Part shown: piece after piece, positions 1 through 11,454 of the stretch
Layout: each line of letters begins with the position of its first letter
How positions within the stretch are numbered: position 1 is the stretch's first letter
From: an uncultured Bacteroidales bacterium
GTDB lineage: Bacteria; Bacteroidota; Bacteroidia; Bacteroidales; Paludibacteraceae
Assembly (NCBI GenBank): GCA_934692905.1
Contig: CAKUUM010000002.1
Location: 1-64,000, forward strand
DNA: 64,000 nucleotides
Direction of reading: 5' to 3'
The notes under the pieces: model-generated
Databases searched by the model: none
Told to the model about the DNA's origin: nothing
What the model saw: only the letters and a program-made list of their open reading frames with translations
Translations under genes and position numbers: made by a program

Positions 1-295
1 GCCCGTTCTGCATTTGGTCGAAGCCGTTTTCGGCTTGCACCTTGAGCAGGTAGTTGGCATAGCCTTGCGTGGCTTGTGCTACGATGTATTTGTTCATACG
101 GTTGGTACCGGGGCCCATAATGCCACGCAGTCCGCCCGTACCGAACTCCAAGGTGCGGTAGAAACTATCTATGAGTTCGGTCTTGTCCTCAGCGTTCATC
201 ATCGCTTTGACCTGCTCGCGCGTCTCCAAATCGAATGGCTCCTGCGTCCATGTTTGGGCGATTGCCATTACTTTGTCCAATTCTTCATTCTTCAT
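1..295 (-). CDS. Phosphoglucomutase/phosphomannomutase, N-terminal 98 residues (truncated by window edge)
   Basis: A phosphohexomutase moves phosphate between C1 and C6 of glucose or mannose in the cytoplasm, feeding glycogen, nucleotide-sugar and envelope synthesis. Only the first 98 residues are present; the gene runs off the left edge. The motif FGTGGLRG (residues 51-58), followed by IMGPGTNRMN, is the N-terminal signature of the long phospho-sugar mutase group. The catalytic phosphoserine loop would lie beyond the edge, so activity and sugar specificity cannot be judged. The ATG at 295 is the first in frame and lies about 40 nt behind a clear minus-strand promoter at 337-368. Family call is firm; substrate is inferred only. 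Confidence 0.85.
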   Translation of the reverse strand, partial: MKNEELDKVMAIAQTWTQEPFDLETREQVKAMMNAEDKTELIDSFYRTLEFGTGGLRGIMGPGTNRMNKYIVAQATQGYANYLLKVQAENGFDQMQNG

Positions 296-336
296 TGTTG
301 TATTCGGTTTAATTGATTTGCATACTTTGTCAGCGG

Positions 337-368
337 CAAAGGTACTGCTTTTTTTTGAAACATACAAC
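337..368 (-). promoter_or_regulatory. Bacteroidota-type promoter for the phosphohexomutase gene
   Basis: Read on the minus strand: -7 box TACCTTTG at 344-337 and a -33 box GTTG at 368-365, with 20 bp between. Transcription would begin near 332 and give a leader of about 37 nt before the ATG at 295. Confidence 0.7.
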
Positions 369-481
369 GTATTTACGATTTACAAATGTACAAGGTACGA
401 TTTATGCAGACGTTGATATTATACAGATTTATTCATCTGTTTGCGTGGAGAAGATTAGAAACCTGTTAATATGTCTCGACA

Positions 482-557
482 AGGTCGGCTGAATCACATA
501 CTAATCTCATACTAATCACATACTAACCACATACTAATCACATACACTTAGCCCGAC
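482..557 (+). repeat. Dispersed 11-bp tandem array, copy 1 (five units)
   Basis: Five contiguous 11-bp units occupy 492-546: AATCACATACT, AATCTCATACT, AATCACATACT, AACCACATACT and AATCACATACA. They are preceded by AAGGTCGGCT (481-490) and followed by CTTAGCCCGAC (547-557). The flanks contain GTCGG and CCGAC, which could pair across the array. The same layout recurs at 21102-21176 and, inverted, at 45320-45400. It lies between genes and encodes nothing recognisable. Confidence 0.9.
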
Positions 558-672
558 AAATACAGCACAATGCGTAAGGGCAATATGCCAAGGCAGTTTT
601 GCGCATAGGACAGTACAAGATAGTACAAAGGATAGTACAAGCCGCTTCCGCAGTAACTTTTTACAACAAAAA

Positions 673-704
673 TTTGCATAACTGCAATTTTTCTTGTACC
701 TTTG
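673..704 (+). promoter_or_regulatory. Promoter of the ncRNA candidate
   Basis: TTTG at 673-676 and TACCTTTG at 697-704, separated by 20 bp: a textbook Bacteroidota promoter. The predicted start (about 709-711) coincides with the first base of a stable 5' hairpin, and no open reading frame of note follows. Confidence 0.85.
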
Positions 705-708
705 CCGT

Positions 709-939
709 CGAAAGGACTAAAATGGACTACGGGCGTGCAGTCCGCTCCTTTCGGGAAATAAATATGATAGCGTTTGCTATTTGTTCGTAACTACACTCTG
801 AAACCTGAGAAATTTCGTACATGTGATTACGGTAACAAATATCGAACGCCTGCGCTGTAGCGTAGGTGTTTCTTGTTTGTAATCACAGGTAATCTCAGGA
901 CCTCAGAGTGTAAGCAAGAAATGCTTATGCTCTTTTTTT
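709..939 (+). ncRNA. Structured small RNA candidate, 6S-like in its core
   Basis: About 230 nt bounded by a strong promoter (673-704) and an intrinsic terminator (911-939). Seen in order: a hairpin pairing CGAAAGGA (709-716) with TCCTTTCG (746-753), with an inner GGACT/AGTCC; a small hairpin ATAGC/GCTAT (767-780); and a long interrupted hairpin at 794-910. That long hairpin has four perfect helices: CACTCTGA/TCAGAGTG, CCTGAGA/TCTCAGG, TGTGATTAC/GTAATCACA, and an apical 11-bp stem around 845-870. They are separated by asymmetric internal loops (811-821 opposite 888-892; 831-844 opposite 871-878). A rod of about 117 nt with large internal bubbles is the general plan of 6S RNA, and the 6S-Flavo class is known in this phylum, but I cannot confirm conserved bases. 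It could equally be an unassigned regulatory RNA. No conserved ORF is seen. Confidence 0.6.
911..939 (+). terminator. Rho-independent terminator of the ncRNA candidate
   Basis: TAAGCA (911-916), loop AGAAA, TGCTTA (922-927), then TGCTCTTTTTTT. The stem is short but the U-tract is long and directly follows the last helix of the RNA. Confidence 0.8.
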
Positions 940-1009
940 GTATAGTGGTATGCCAACAGCAGGACTGCCACATGGAGAAAAGGAGAAACGCAAAAGGACT
1001 AAAAAGGAC

Positions 1010-1041
1010 TTTGTATGTGCGCCCCAATAGCAGTACCTTTG
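1010..1041 (+). promoter_or_regulatory. Promoter upstream of the 1235-4981 genes
   Basis: TTTG at 1010-1013 and TACCTTTG at 1034-1041 with 20 bp spacing. The start point near 1047 precedes a run of very short ORFs and then the gene at 1235. Confidence 0.85.
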
Positions 1042-1058
1042 CAGTCTGAACAAACAGC

Positions 1059-1124
1059 ATGGAATATCAAACCCGATTATACCCGCACGGCGTACCCCGA
1101 AAAGCCCGAGCAAAGTATGGGTAA
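1059..1124 (+). CDS. Possible 21-residue leader peptide
   Basis: ATG at 1059, about 12 nt after the predicted transcription start, opens a 21-codon frame ending TAA at 1122-1124. The peptide is basic (MEYQTRLYPHG then PRKARAKYG). Two shorter frames follow in series before the next gene: 1146-1175 (nine residues) and 1190-1231 (13 residues, ending 3 bp before the ATG at 1235). No family is recognised. It may be a leader peptide, a remnant or chance. Confidence 0.25.
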   Translation: MEYQTRLYPHGVPRKARAKYG

Positions 1125-1234
1125 CAAAATAAAAAACAAATCATTATGCCGTTTATATATAAGAAGCAAGAATAAAAAACTTTGGGAGCATGCCGAAAAT
1201 CCCATCCAAGAGTAGGCAAATAAATGAATAACCT

Positions 1235-1960
1235 ATGGCAAAGATTCATGGTATTATCCCGATTGATTGGTTCGGGAACAGAAATGAGTATGAACAATCA
1301 GATATCCGCATCGTTACGGTAGGGCTCAATCCGTCCGAGATGGAGTTTAAGCGGGATAAGAACGATACGGTTTATGATGTCTCATACCGTTTTCCGAGTG
1401 CGATAGTGGGAAATCCCGCTACGTACCCACAGGCGTGGAACGAGTATTTTATGCACCACCCGTATAATTGGTTCTGCCATTTTGAGCGGGTTCTGCAAGG
1501 TGCAGGTGCTTCCTACGGAGGTAAGTTGCCCGAGAAAATGGGAGAACAAGACCATCCTGGCAGGCGTGCTATCCATACCGACTTGTGCAGCCCCTACGCA
1601 ACAACACCGGCGTGGAGCAAACTGCCCCGTAAAGAACAAGAGACTATCGCACAAGAGGGTATCTGCCATTGGAAAGAGCAGATGGGGCAACTGCAACCTG
1701 ACATCGTCATTACGTCTATTGCCAAGAAGTATTGGCAGAAACTGCCTGTTACCGACATCTCTGAATTATATGTCATAACCGAGACCCAAAATGGTACAGC
1801 ACGCAAACGCCCCGTAGTTATCCGCAAGGGCAATTACCATGATGCCTTAGTCATATTGGGCGTAACTCAGAACAAACCCTTTGGTTCTATCTGCAAAGAA
1901 GAACAAAAGCACATCGGAGAACTAATTCTCCAAGCATACAAGGAAATGAAGAGAAAATAA
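1235..1960 (+). CDS. Hypothetical protein, possibly of the uracil-DNA glycosylase fold
   Basis: A soluble 241-residue protein with no signal peptide. The N-terminal strand-loop IVTVGLNPS (about residues 26-34) resembles the catalytic-loop region of Mug/UDG-superfamily enzymes, which remove uracil or mismatched bases from DNA. A later segment PDIVITSIAKKYW looks like a second core strand of that fold. HTDLCSPYATTPAW near residues 114-127 is a further conserved-looking block. No exact UDG motif set can be matched, so the assignment rests on general resemblance. The gene lies 15 bp upstream of the leucine-rich repeat gene and probably shares its transcript from the 1010-1041 promoter. Confidence 0.4.
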   Translation: MAKIHGIIPIDWFGNRNEYEQSDIRIVTVGLNPSEMEFKRDKNDTVYDVSYRFPSAIVGNPATYPQAWNEYFMHHPYNWFCHFERVLQGAGASYGGKLPEKMGEQDHPGRRAIHTDLCSPYATTPAWSKLPRKEQETIAQEGICHWKEQMGQLQPDIVITSIAKKYWQKLPVTDISELYVITETQNGTARKRPVVIRKGNYHDALVILGVTQNKPFGSICKEEQKHIGELILQAYKEMKRK

Positions 1961-1975
1961 ATCACATTACATTTC

Positions 1976-4900
1976 ATGGTTATGAAGAAATTATATGTTT
2001 TGTTCGTAGTCCTATTGACTACACTATCATCGCTCTATGCAGGCAAAGTCATTACCTATACGGCAACGGAGAAATTAAATTTAACGCAAAATAAATACCG
2101 CGATGGAATATATATAATGGGGTTTGATGCAGATATATGCGACCATACTTTCTCGAATGGTGTAGGCAAAATCACATTCGATGGAGATGTAACACAAATT
2201 GGCGATTATGCTTTCTCCGGTTGCACAAGTCTTACGTCTGTCACTATCCCTGGAAGTGTAACGAGAATTTGCTGGAATGCATTCGATGGTTGCACCGGTC
2301 TTACCTCTATCGATATTCCTGATAGAGTACAGTATATTGAAGGTGAAGTTTTTAGGGGTTGCACCAGTCTTGCTGCAGTTACTATTGGTAATGGTGTAAT
2401 GAACATTTGGAAATATGCTTTCTGGGGTTGCAAAGGACTCAAATCTGTTTCGATTAACTCCGACACTATTGTGAGTGTAAATCGCACCCGTGATAAAACT
2501 ATAAGTTCTATATTTGGCTCGCAAGTAACCGAATATATACTTGGTAATGATGTACATAGCATAGGAGACTCTGCTTTCTATTATTGCCCTAATCTTACCT
2601 CTGTCACTATCCCCGAGAGTGTAACGAGCATTGGGAAGGGTACTTTCGCTGGTTGCACCGGTCTTACCTCTGTCACTATCCCCGAAAGTGTAACAAGTAT
2701 AGGGAAGGGTGCTTTCGAGAACTGTACGGGTTTTACTTCTGTAATATGGAATGCCATATCGTGTGAGATAAGTGATCGTCCTTTCTATGATAGCAGCGAT
2801 AAGATTACCTCCTTTTCCTTTGGCAATGCCGTTGATACCATTCCAGCACACCTATGTTCAGGAATGAAAAACCTATCATCTATTACTATCCCAAATAGTG
2901 TAACGAGCATTGGTGATTATGCCTTCTCTGGTTGCTCAGGTCTTACATCTATCACTATTCCAAATAGTGTAACGAGTATAGGAGACTACGCTTTCGATGG
3001 TTGTACAGGTCTCACCTCTATCACTATTGGCAATAGTGTAACAAGCATTGGAGAACGTGCTTTCGATGGTTGCTCAGGTCTTACATCTGTCACTATCCCC
3101 GAAAGTGTAACAAGCATTGGAGAATGTGCTTTCGATGGTTGCTCAGGTCTTACCTCTGTCACTATCCCCGAAAGTGTAACAAGCATTGGTGATTATGCCT
3201 TCTCTTATTGCAGTGGTCTTACTTCGGTGACATGGAATGCAAGATCGTGTGAAGTAATAGGTCGCACTCTTTTCTATAGTAGCAGCGATAAGATTACCTC
3301 CTTTTCCTTTGGTGATGCTGTGGATACCATCCCTGCTCGCCTATGCTACGGAATGAAAAAACTAACCTCTATCAGTATTGGCAGCAATGTGAAGAATATA
3401 GGAAAAGAAGTTTTCTCAGGCTGCACATCTCTTGATTCTGTGATATGGAATGTCAAATCGTATGCATCTATTATTGAAGAATATGATCGGTTGAAGGGGT
3501 ACTATGATTTTAAGGATGATCCTTTCAGTTATATCAGGTATCGGATTAAATCCATCTCCTTTGGTAATGCCGTTGAGGTCATTCCAACAAACCTATGCAA
3601 AAGAATGACTCGCATATCCTCTGTTACTATCCCTAATGGTATAATCGAAAAGAATGCTTTCGCCGGTTGCACAGGTCTTACCTCTGTCACTATCCTTGAT
3701 GGTGTAACAGGTATTGAAGGGGGTGCTTTCGCTAGTTGCGATGGTCTTACCTCCATTGTTGTTGGAAGTGGCAATACCATATACGATAGCCGTGATAATT
3801 GCAATGCTATTATAGCAACACGTAACAATACGCTGATACAAGGATGTAATACAACCGTTATTCCCAACAGCGTAACGAGTATAGGAGACTATGCTTTCTA
3901 TGGTTGTGATGACCTTACCTCTATTACTATTCCCAATAGTGTAACGAGTATAGGAGGGTATGCTTTCTATGGTTGCACAGGTCTTACTTCTATCACTATT
4001 GGCAATAGCGTAACAAGCATTGGGGGGCGTGCTTTCTCTGGTTGCACGGGTCTTATTTCTATCACTTCACATGCCATAACACCACCAGAGTGCGATGATA
4101 ATTATCCTGATGATAATGTGTTTGCATATGTACCTAATACAATACCCGTCCGCGTCCCTTGCGGGGCAAAAGATGCGTATCAATCCACTTGGAGATGGAG
4201 TGACTTCGAAAACTATATTGAAATTCCCAATCACTCATTGGCGGTTACCACCCAAAACGAAGATATGGGCTCTGTCGTAATCACACAAGAACCCTCTTGC
4301 TTCGATAATAGTGTGTTCAAGGCGGTTGCCAACGAGGGCTATCGTTTTGTACAATGGAATGACGGCAACACTGACAACCCGCGAACCGTTTTTGTCACAC
4401 AGGACACTGCCTTTGTGGCTGAATTTGCAGAACAATTACCGCAATATACCATTACCGCCACTTGCGACCCGCAGCAAGGCACGATAACAGGCACCGGCAC
4501 ATACGACTATGGCACGCTTGCTACATTGGAAGCCATCGCCAACAAGGGCTATCGTTTTGCCCAATGGAATGACGGAAATACCGACAACCCGCGAACCGTT
4601 TCTGTTGTGCAGGACACCGCCTTTGTGGCTGAGTTTGCAGAACAAATACCACAATACTCCATTACTGCCACTTGCGATCCGCAGCAGGGCGTGGTAACAG
4701 GTGCTGGGGCATATGACTATGGCACGCTAGCCACATTGGAAGCCATCGCCAACAACGGTTATGAGTTCACACAGTGGAGCAATGGCATAAAAGACAATCC
4801 GTATTCGTTTACTGTGGTTGAGAACGTTACGCTCAAAGCATTGTTCATATCCACTACGGCTGTAGATGAGGTGTTTGCAGAAGATAGCACCGCTCCAAAG

Positions 4901-4981
4901 AAGATTATCCGTGACGGTCAAGTGTATATCCTCCGCAATGGCAAGGTATATACCATCCAAGGACAGGAACTGAAAGAATAG
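1976..4981 (+). CDS. Secreted BspA-like leucine-rich repeat protein
   Basis: A 1001-residue exported protein. A signal peptide (basic MVMKK then a hydrophobic core ending SLYA, about residue 22) is followed by roughly 25 BspA/LRR_5-type repeats of about 23 residues, with the recurrent core LTSVTIPESVTSIG and a following AF.GC. These repeats span about residues 50-690. Then come three InlB-type B-repeats of about 70 residues (about 750-950), each with GYRFxQWNDG or GYEFTQWSNG, and a tail that includes GQVYILRNGKVYTIQGQ. BspA-like proteins bind host proteins or other bacteria at the surface; binding here is inferred. Start may be Met1 or Met3 (1982). Repeats nearly identical at the DNA level make length variation by slippage or recombination likely. 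Confidence 0.85.
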   Translation: MVMKKLYVLFVVLLTTLSSLYAGKVITYTATEKLNLTQNKYRDGIYIMGFDADICDHTFSNGVGKITFDGDVTQIGDYAFSGCTSLTSVTIPGSVTRICWNAFDGCTGLTSIDIPDRVQYIEGEVFRGCTSLAAVTIGNGVMNIWKYAFWGCKGLKSVSINSDTIVSVNRTRDKTISSIFGSQVTEYILGNDVHSIGDSAFYYCPNLTSVTIPESVTSIGKGTFAGCTGLTSVTIPESVTSIGKGAFENCTGFTSVIWNAISCEISDRPFYDSSDKITSFSFGNAVDTIPAHLCSGMKNLSSITIPNSVTSIGDYAFSGCSGLTSITIPNSVTSIGDYAFDGCTGLTSITIGNSVTSIGERAFDGCSGLTSVTIPESVTSIGECAFDGCSGLTSVTIPESVTSIGDYAFSYCSGLTSVTWNARSCEVIGRTLFYSSSDKITSFSFGDAVDTIPARLCYGMKKLTSISIGSNVKNIGKEVFSGCTSLDSVIWNVKSYASIIEEYDRLKGYYDFKDDPFSYIRYRIKSISFGNAVEVIPTNLCKRMTRISSVTIPNGIIEKNAFAGCTGLTSVTILDGVTGIEGGAFASCDGLTSIVVGSGNTIYDSRDNCNAIIATRNNTLIQGCNTTVIPNSVTSIGDYAFYGCDDLTSITIPNSVTSIGGYAFYGCTGLTSITIGNSVTSIGGRAFSGCTGLISITSHAITPPECDDNYPDDNVFAYVPNTIPVRVPCGAKDAYQSTWRWSDFENYIEIPNHSLAVTTQNEDMGSVVITQEPSCFDNSVFKAVANEGYRFVQWNDGNTDNPRTVFVTQDTAFVAEFAEQLPQYTITATCDPQQGTITGTGTYDYGTLATLEAIANKGYRFAQWNDGNTDNPRTVSVVQDTAFVAEFAEQIPQYSITATCDPQQGVVTGAGAYDYGTLATLEAIANNGYEFTQWSNGIKDNPYSFTVVENVTLKALFISTTAVDEVFAEDSTAPKKIIRDGQVYILRNGKVYTIQGQELKE
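4235..4850 (+). repeat. In-gene tandem repeat, 210-bp period
   Basis: Three consecutive 70-codon units in the C-terminal part of the leucine-rich repeat gene. Matching blocks begin near 4330, 4540 and 4750 (each encoding A-N-x-G-Y-x-F). The first two units are very similar at nucleotide level; the third has diverged. Confidence 0.8.
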
Positions 4982-5010
4982 CAACGGAATAGGGTATTGT
5001 ATCCAAATGC

Positions 5011-5050
5011 AAGGCGTGTCAAGCGGTTTTGACACGCCTTGTTTGGTATT
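5011..5050. terminator. Hairpin between convergent genes
   Basis: AAGGCGTGTCAA (5011-5022) pairs perfectly with TTGACACGCCTT (5029-5040) around a six-base loop. It lies 30 bp after the leucine-rich repeat gene, facing the kinase gene. The tail is only moderately T-rich (GTTTGGTATTGTT on the plus strand). Confidence 0.65.
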
Positions 5051-5140
5051 GTTGCAAACCTTATCATCACGTTGCTGCGCAATATGATATTGTGTGATGA
5101 TACAATTACATACGCGCCACAAAAAATGCGTATTCGTATT

Positions 5141-5186
5141 CAACGACGTGAGAGATGCACCCCGTGAGGCGTCCGCATCCCCGGTA
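5141..5186 (+). repeat. REP-like GC-rich element, degenerate copy
   Basis: Contains ACGACGTGAGAGATGCACC and GAGGCGTCCGCATCCCCGG (5166-5184). The second block matches 26856-26874 except for one base. It sits just downstream of the kinase stop codon. Confidence 0.5.
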
Positions 5187-5209
5187 ACACTATTTATAAT
5201 GTAAAGCGG

Positions 5210-6337
5210 TTATTTGCACAGGATGGCATATGCGTTCATAAGGCTGTCGTATTCCGCAGGGGTGATGTATCCTGCGCGGAGTTCGTCCTGCATAGTCGGC
5301 ATGTGAGCGAATTGTTCGTAGAGTTGGGATTGCAGGTTGTTGTACCAATTATCCAATGTGGCATTGCAGAAATAGTTTGGCATCACGTTATCAGGTGGAT
5401 ACACGGTATTCAAGGAATCACGGAGAATAGCGTATCTGCTGCTTTTGAAGAAGTTCATAGTAGCAAATTCCCGATACTTCTCCCTGTTGACTATCTGGTG
5501 TAGCCGTGTTTCCTCACGGTCACACAAGGCACTGACATCCGCCAATACTGTCTGTTTCTGCTGTTCCAAAGCTTGTTGCATAGCCTTTTGCTCCTGTATA
5601 GTATATCCGAGCCATCCTATACAGCCAAGCAATATGGTGACTATTACAACAACGGGTAATACATGCAACCACTTGCCGTATAGCACAATATCACGGCGCA
5701 GTGCGCTGATATTATGGTATTTGCGTTGCCGGCATTTAGCAATGATATGCTTGCTGCCATGCACACGGAAGAGCGCAATCAGGTCTGCCAAGCGGCAGAA
5801 GTCGCTCTGTATATCGTTGGGAGTGGGAGATGCCGAGTCATCGGTATCGGAAAGCCCGAAGTCAATGAGTTTGAGGTTCTCACCATTGTGCGTGATGAGG
5901 ATATTGCCCGGTTTGAGGTCATGGTGCACCAATTGCCGTGCATGCAGATACTCCACCGCATCAAGCAGTTGCATCATAGCACGGAGGCGCTTCTGTCTGT
6001 CCGGTCGGGTAGTCAGCCAACTATCCAAGGTTTGTCCGTCCACAGCCTCCAACACGATACACCGTCCGCAACCGGGAATATCTTCCAACGAATAGGTGGC
6101 AACAATGTTCGGGTGCACCAGTTGTATGCCCAGTCTGAACTCTTTCTCCTGCAGTCGCCGGCAATCTGTAAGATGCTGTTGCTCTGCGGGCAACCCCTTG
6201 AGTATGAACCAGCGGTCATAGCGTTTGGCACGATAGAGCACACTATGCCGGCGGCTCTGCAGGAGGCGAATATCCTGCCATTCGGAAGACACGTCTTCTA
6301 ATGTCATAAAAGCGGAATCGGATATATCGTCGTTCAT
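5210..6337 (-). CDS. Membrane-anchored Ser/Thr protein kinase, atypical
   Basis: A 375-residue protein: cytoplasmic kinase-like domain (about 20-215), one transmembrane helix (about 224-246), then an extracytoplasmic domain of about 130 residues with no recognised fold. Kinase landmarks seen: FILKG with the ATP-binding lysine at K47, VHHDLKPGN with catalytic D140, K142 and N145 (His replaces the Arg of HRD), and IDFG (D159). The stretch after DFG is unusually short, and no APE motif precedes the helix SDFCRLADLIALF, so the activation segment is reduced. It may be an active kinase with a minimal lobe or a signalling pseudokinase. It follows the 6342-6914 gene by 4 bp, so the two are co-transcribed from 6933-6964. 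Confidence 0.8.
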   Translation of the reverse strand: MNDDISDSAFMTLEDVSSEWQDIRLLQSRRHSVLYRAKRYDRWFILKGLPAEQQHLTDCRRLQEKEFRLGIQLVHPNIVATYSLEDIPGCGRCIVLEAVDGQTLDSWLTTRPDRQKRLRAMMQLLDAVEYLHARQLVHHDLKPGNILITHNGENLKLIDFGLSDTDDSASPTPNDIQSDFCRLADLIALFRVHGSKHIIAKCRQRKYHNISALRRDIVLYGKWLHVLPVVVIVTILLGCIGWLGYTIQEQKAMQQALEQQKQTVLADVSALCDREETRLHQIVNREKYREFATMNFFKSSRYAILRDSLNTVYPPDNVMPNYFCNATLDNWYNNLQSQLYEQFAHMPTMQDELRAGYITPAEYDSLMNAYAILCK

Positions 6338-6341
6338 ATAT

Positions 6342-6914
6342 CTATTTGATTATTCCGGCACTCACCAACCCATTGCGACTGCCTGCCACATACGAGGTCA
6401 GGGCGTGGTCTTTGCGCAGGAGGTTGTCCAAGTACATCGGTTGTCCGATGAGGAAACAAGCCGTACAGAACCTGTCTCCCGATTGCAGTTTGCTGTTCTC
6501 TGCCACCTCTACATAGAAGTGCGAACTACCTTCATAACGGAATACACACCGCCTATTAGGCAGCCATGTCACCTCCACGCGGTCGCCGATAGTAAGATTT
6601 TCAACGCGAATACCCTCGCCCTCAAAAGCATTGCTCTCCACCTCGCTACGCAGAGCGAGGGCGTGCAGATATGCCTCCCAATCAGCATATCCGAGGAACT
6701 GCGACAGCAGACACAGCGTAGTGCGGCGTGTGGTGTCCGCTCCGTCAATGTAACCCCAAAGGCGTTTAAGCGTAGTGGGAGATATATTCTCGTGCAATCG
6801 CTCCCAAATGACCCCTGCGAGAAATTCAAAGTCGTAGGGTGTGCGTATCTTGCGCTTCACTTCACGCTCAATATCCTGTCGCAACGACAGTATTTCCGGT
6901 GCACGCTTATCCAT
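6342..6914 (-). CDS. Hypothetical small regulator-like protein, partner of the kinase
   Basis: 190 residues and soluble. The N-terminal half (about 10-85) is helical and includes a block NISPTTLKRLWGYID and LCLLSQFLGY, a layout common in uncharacterised Bacteroidales proteins and suggestive of a helix-turn-helix. The C-terminal half is beta-rich (VENLTIGDRVEVTW onwards) and resembles a small barrel. No defined family is recognised. The reading frame extends to a TTG at 6923, but the ATG at 6914 is preferred: it leaves a leader of about 13 nt from the promoter at 6933-6964. The kinase gene begins 4 bp after its stop, so it is likely a regulator or substrate of the kinase (inference). Confidence 0.6.
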   Translation of the reverse strand: MDKRAPEILSLRQDIEREVKRKIRTPYDFEFLAGVIWERLHENISPTTLKRLWGYIDGADTTRRTTLCLLSQFLGYADWEAYLHALALRSEVESNAFEGEGIRVENLTIGDRVEVTWLPNRRCVFRYEGSSHFYVEVAENSKLQSGDRFCTACFLIGQPMYLDNLLRKDHALTSYVAGSRNGLVSAGIIK

Positions 6915-6932
6915 GGCAGTCAATTAGTACTG

Positions 6933-6964
6933 CAAAGGTACAGGTTATTTGCCGATTGTGCAAG
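6933..6964 (-). promoter_or_regulatory. Promoter of the regulator-kinase pair
   Basis: Minus strand: TACCTTTG at 6940-6933 and CTTG at 6964-6961, 20 bp apart. The start near 6927 would lie only 4 bp before the TTG at 6923, supporting the ATG at 6914. Confidence 0.75.
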
Positions 6965-6991
6965 TCCTTTTTAGTTCTTTGACAAGACAAC

Positions 6992-7022
6992 AAGGGACTG
7001 CCCGGATAACCGGCAGTCCCTT
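6992..7022 (-). terminator. Second hairpin downstream of rpoC
   Basis: AAGGGACTGCC (6992-7002) and GGCAGTCCCTT (7012-7022) form an 11-bp stem. On the minus strand it follows the 7094-7126 hairpin and is followed by a moderately U-rich tract. Confidence 0.5.
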
Positions 7023-7093
7023 GACAAAAGGATAGCAAGTCGAAGAGGAGTCGAACATCCTCAGGGACTCAGCAATCATTGCATATTTAACGA

Positions 7094-7126
7094 ATACTCA
7101 GCGTACGGCAAGCGTACGCTGAGTAT
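7094..7126 (-). terminator. Hairpin directly after rpoC
   Basis: ATACTCAGCGTACG (7094-7107) and CGTACGCTGAGTAT (7113-7126) form a perfect 14-bp stem with a five-base loop, 6 bp beyond the rpoC stop. The following minus-strand sequence is not a run of T, so it may act by stability or with the 6992-7022 hairpin. Confidence 0.65.
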
Positions 7127-7132
7127 CTGTTA

Positions 7133-11443
<4,311 letters not shown>

Positions 11444-11454
11444 ATTCTTTACGT

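Larger units (their letters stand above)
296..708. other. Intergenic region before the ncRNA candidate
   Basis: No credible gene is seen here. It holds the minus-strand promoter at 337-368, the 11-bp array at 482-557 and the plus-strand promoter at 673-704. Open frames in it are short and lack family resemblance or codon bias. Confidence 0.6.

Noticed and set aside
482..557. CRISPR array reading of the 11-bp repeats
   Set aside because: Units are contiguous with no spacers, far shorter than CRISPR repeats, and no cas genes are present.
7033..7075. tRNA-like T-arm motif (GTTCGAC within GAGGA/TCCTC) downstream of rpoC
   Set aside because: No acceptor stem, D-arm or anticodon arm could be built around it; probably a chance hairpin.
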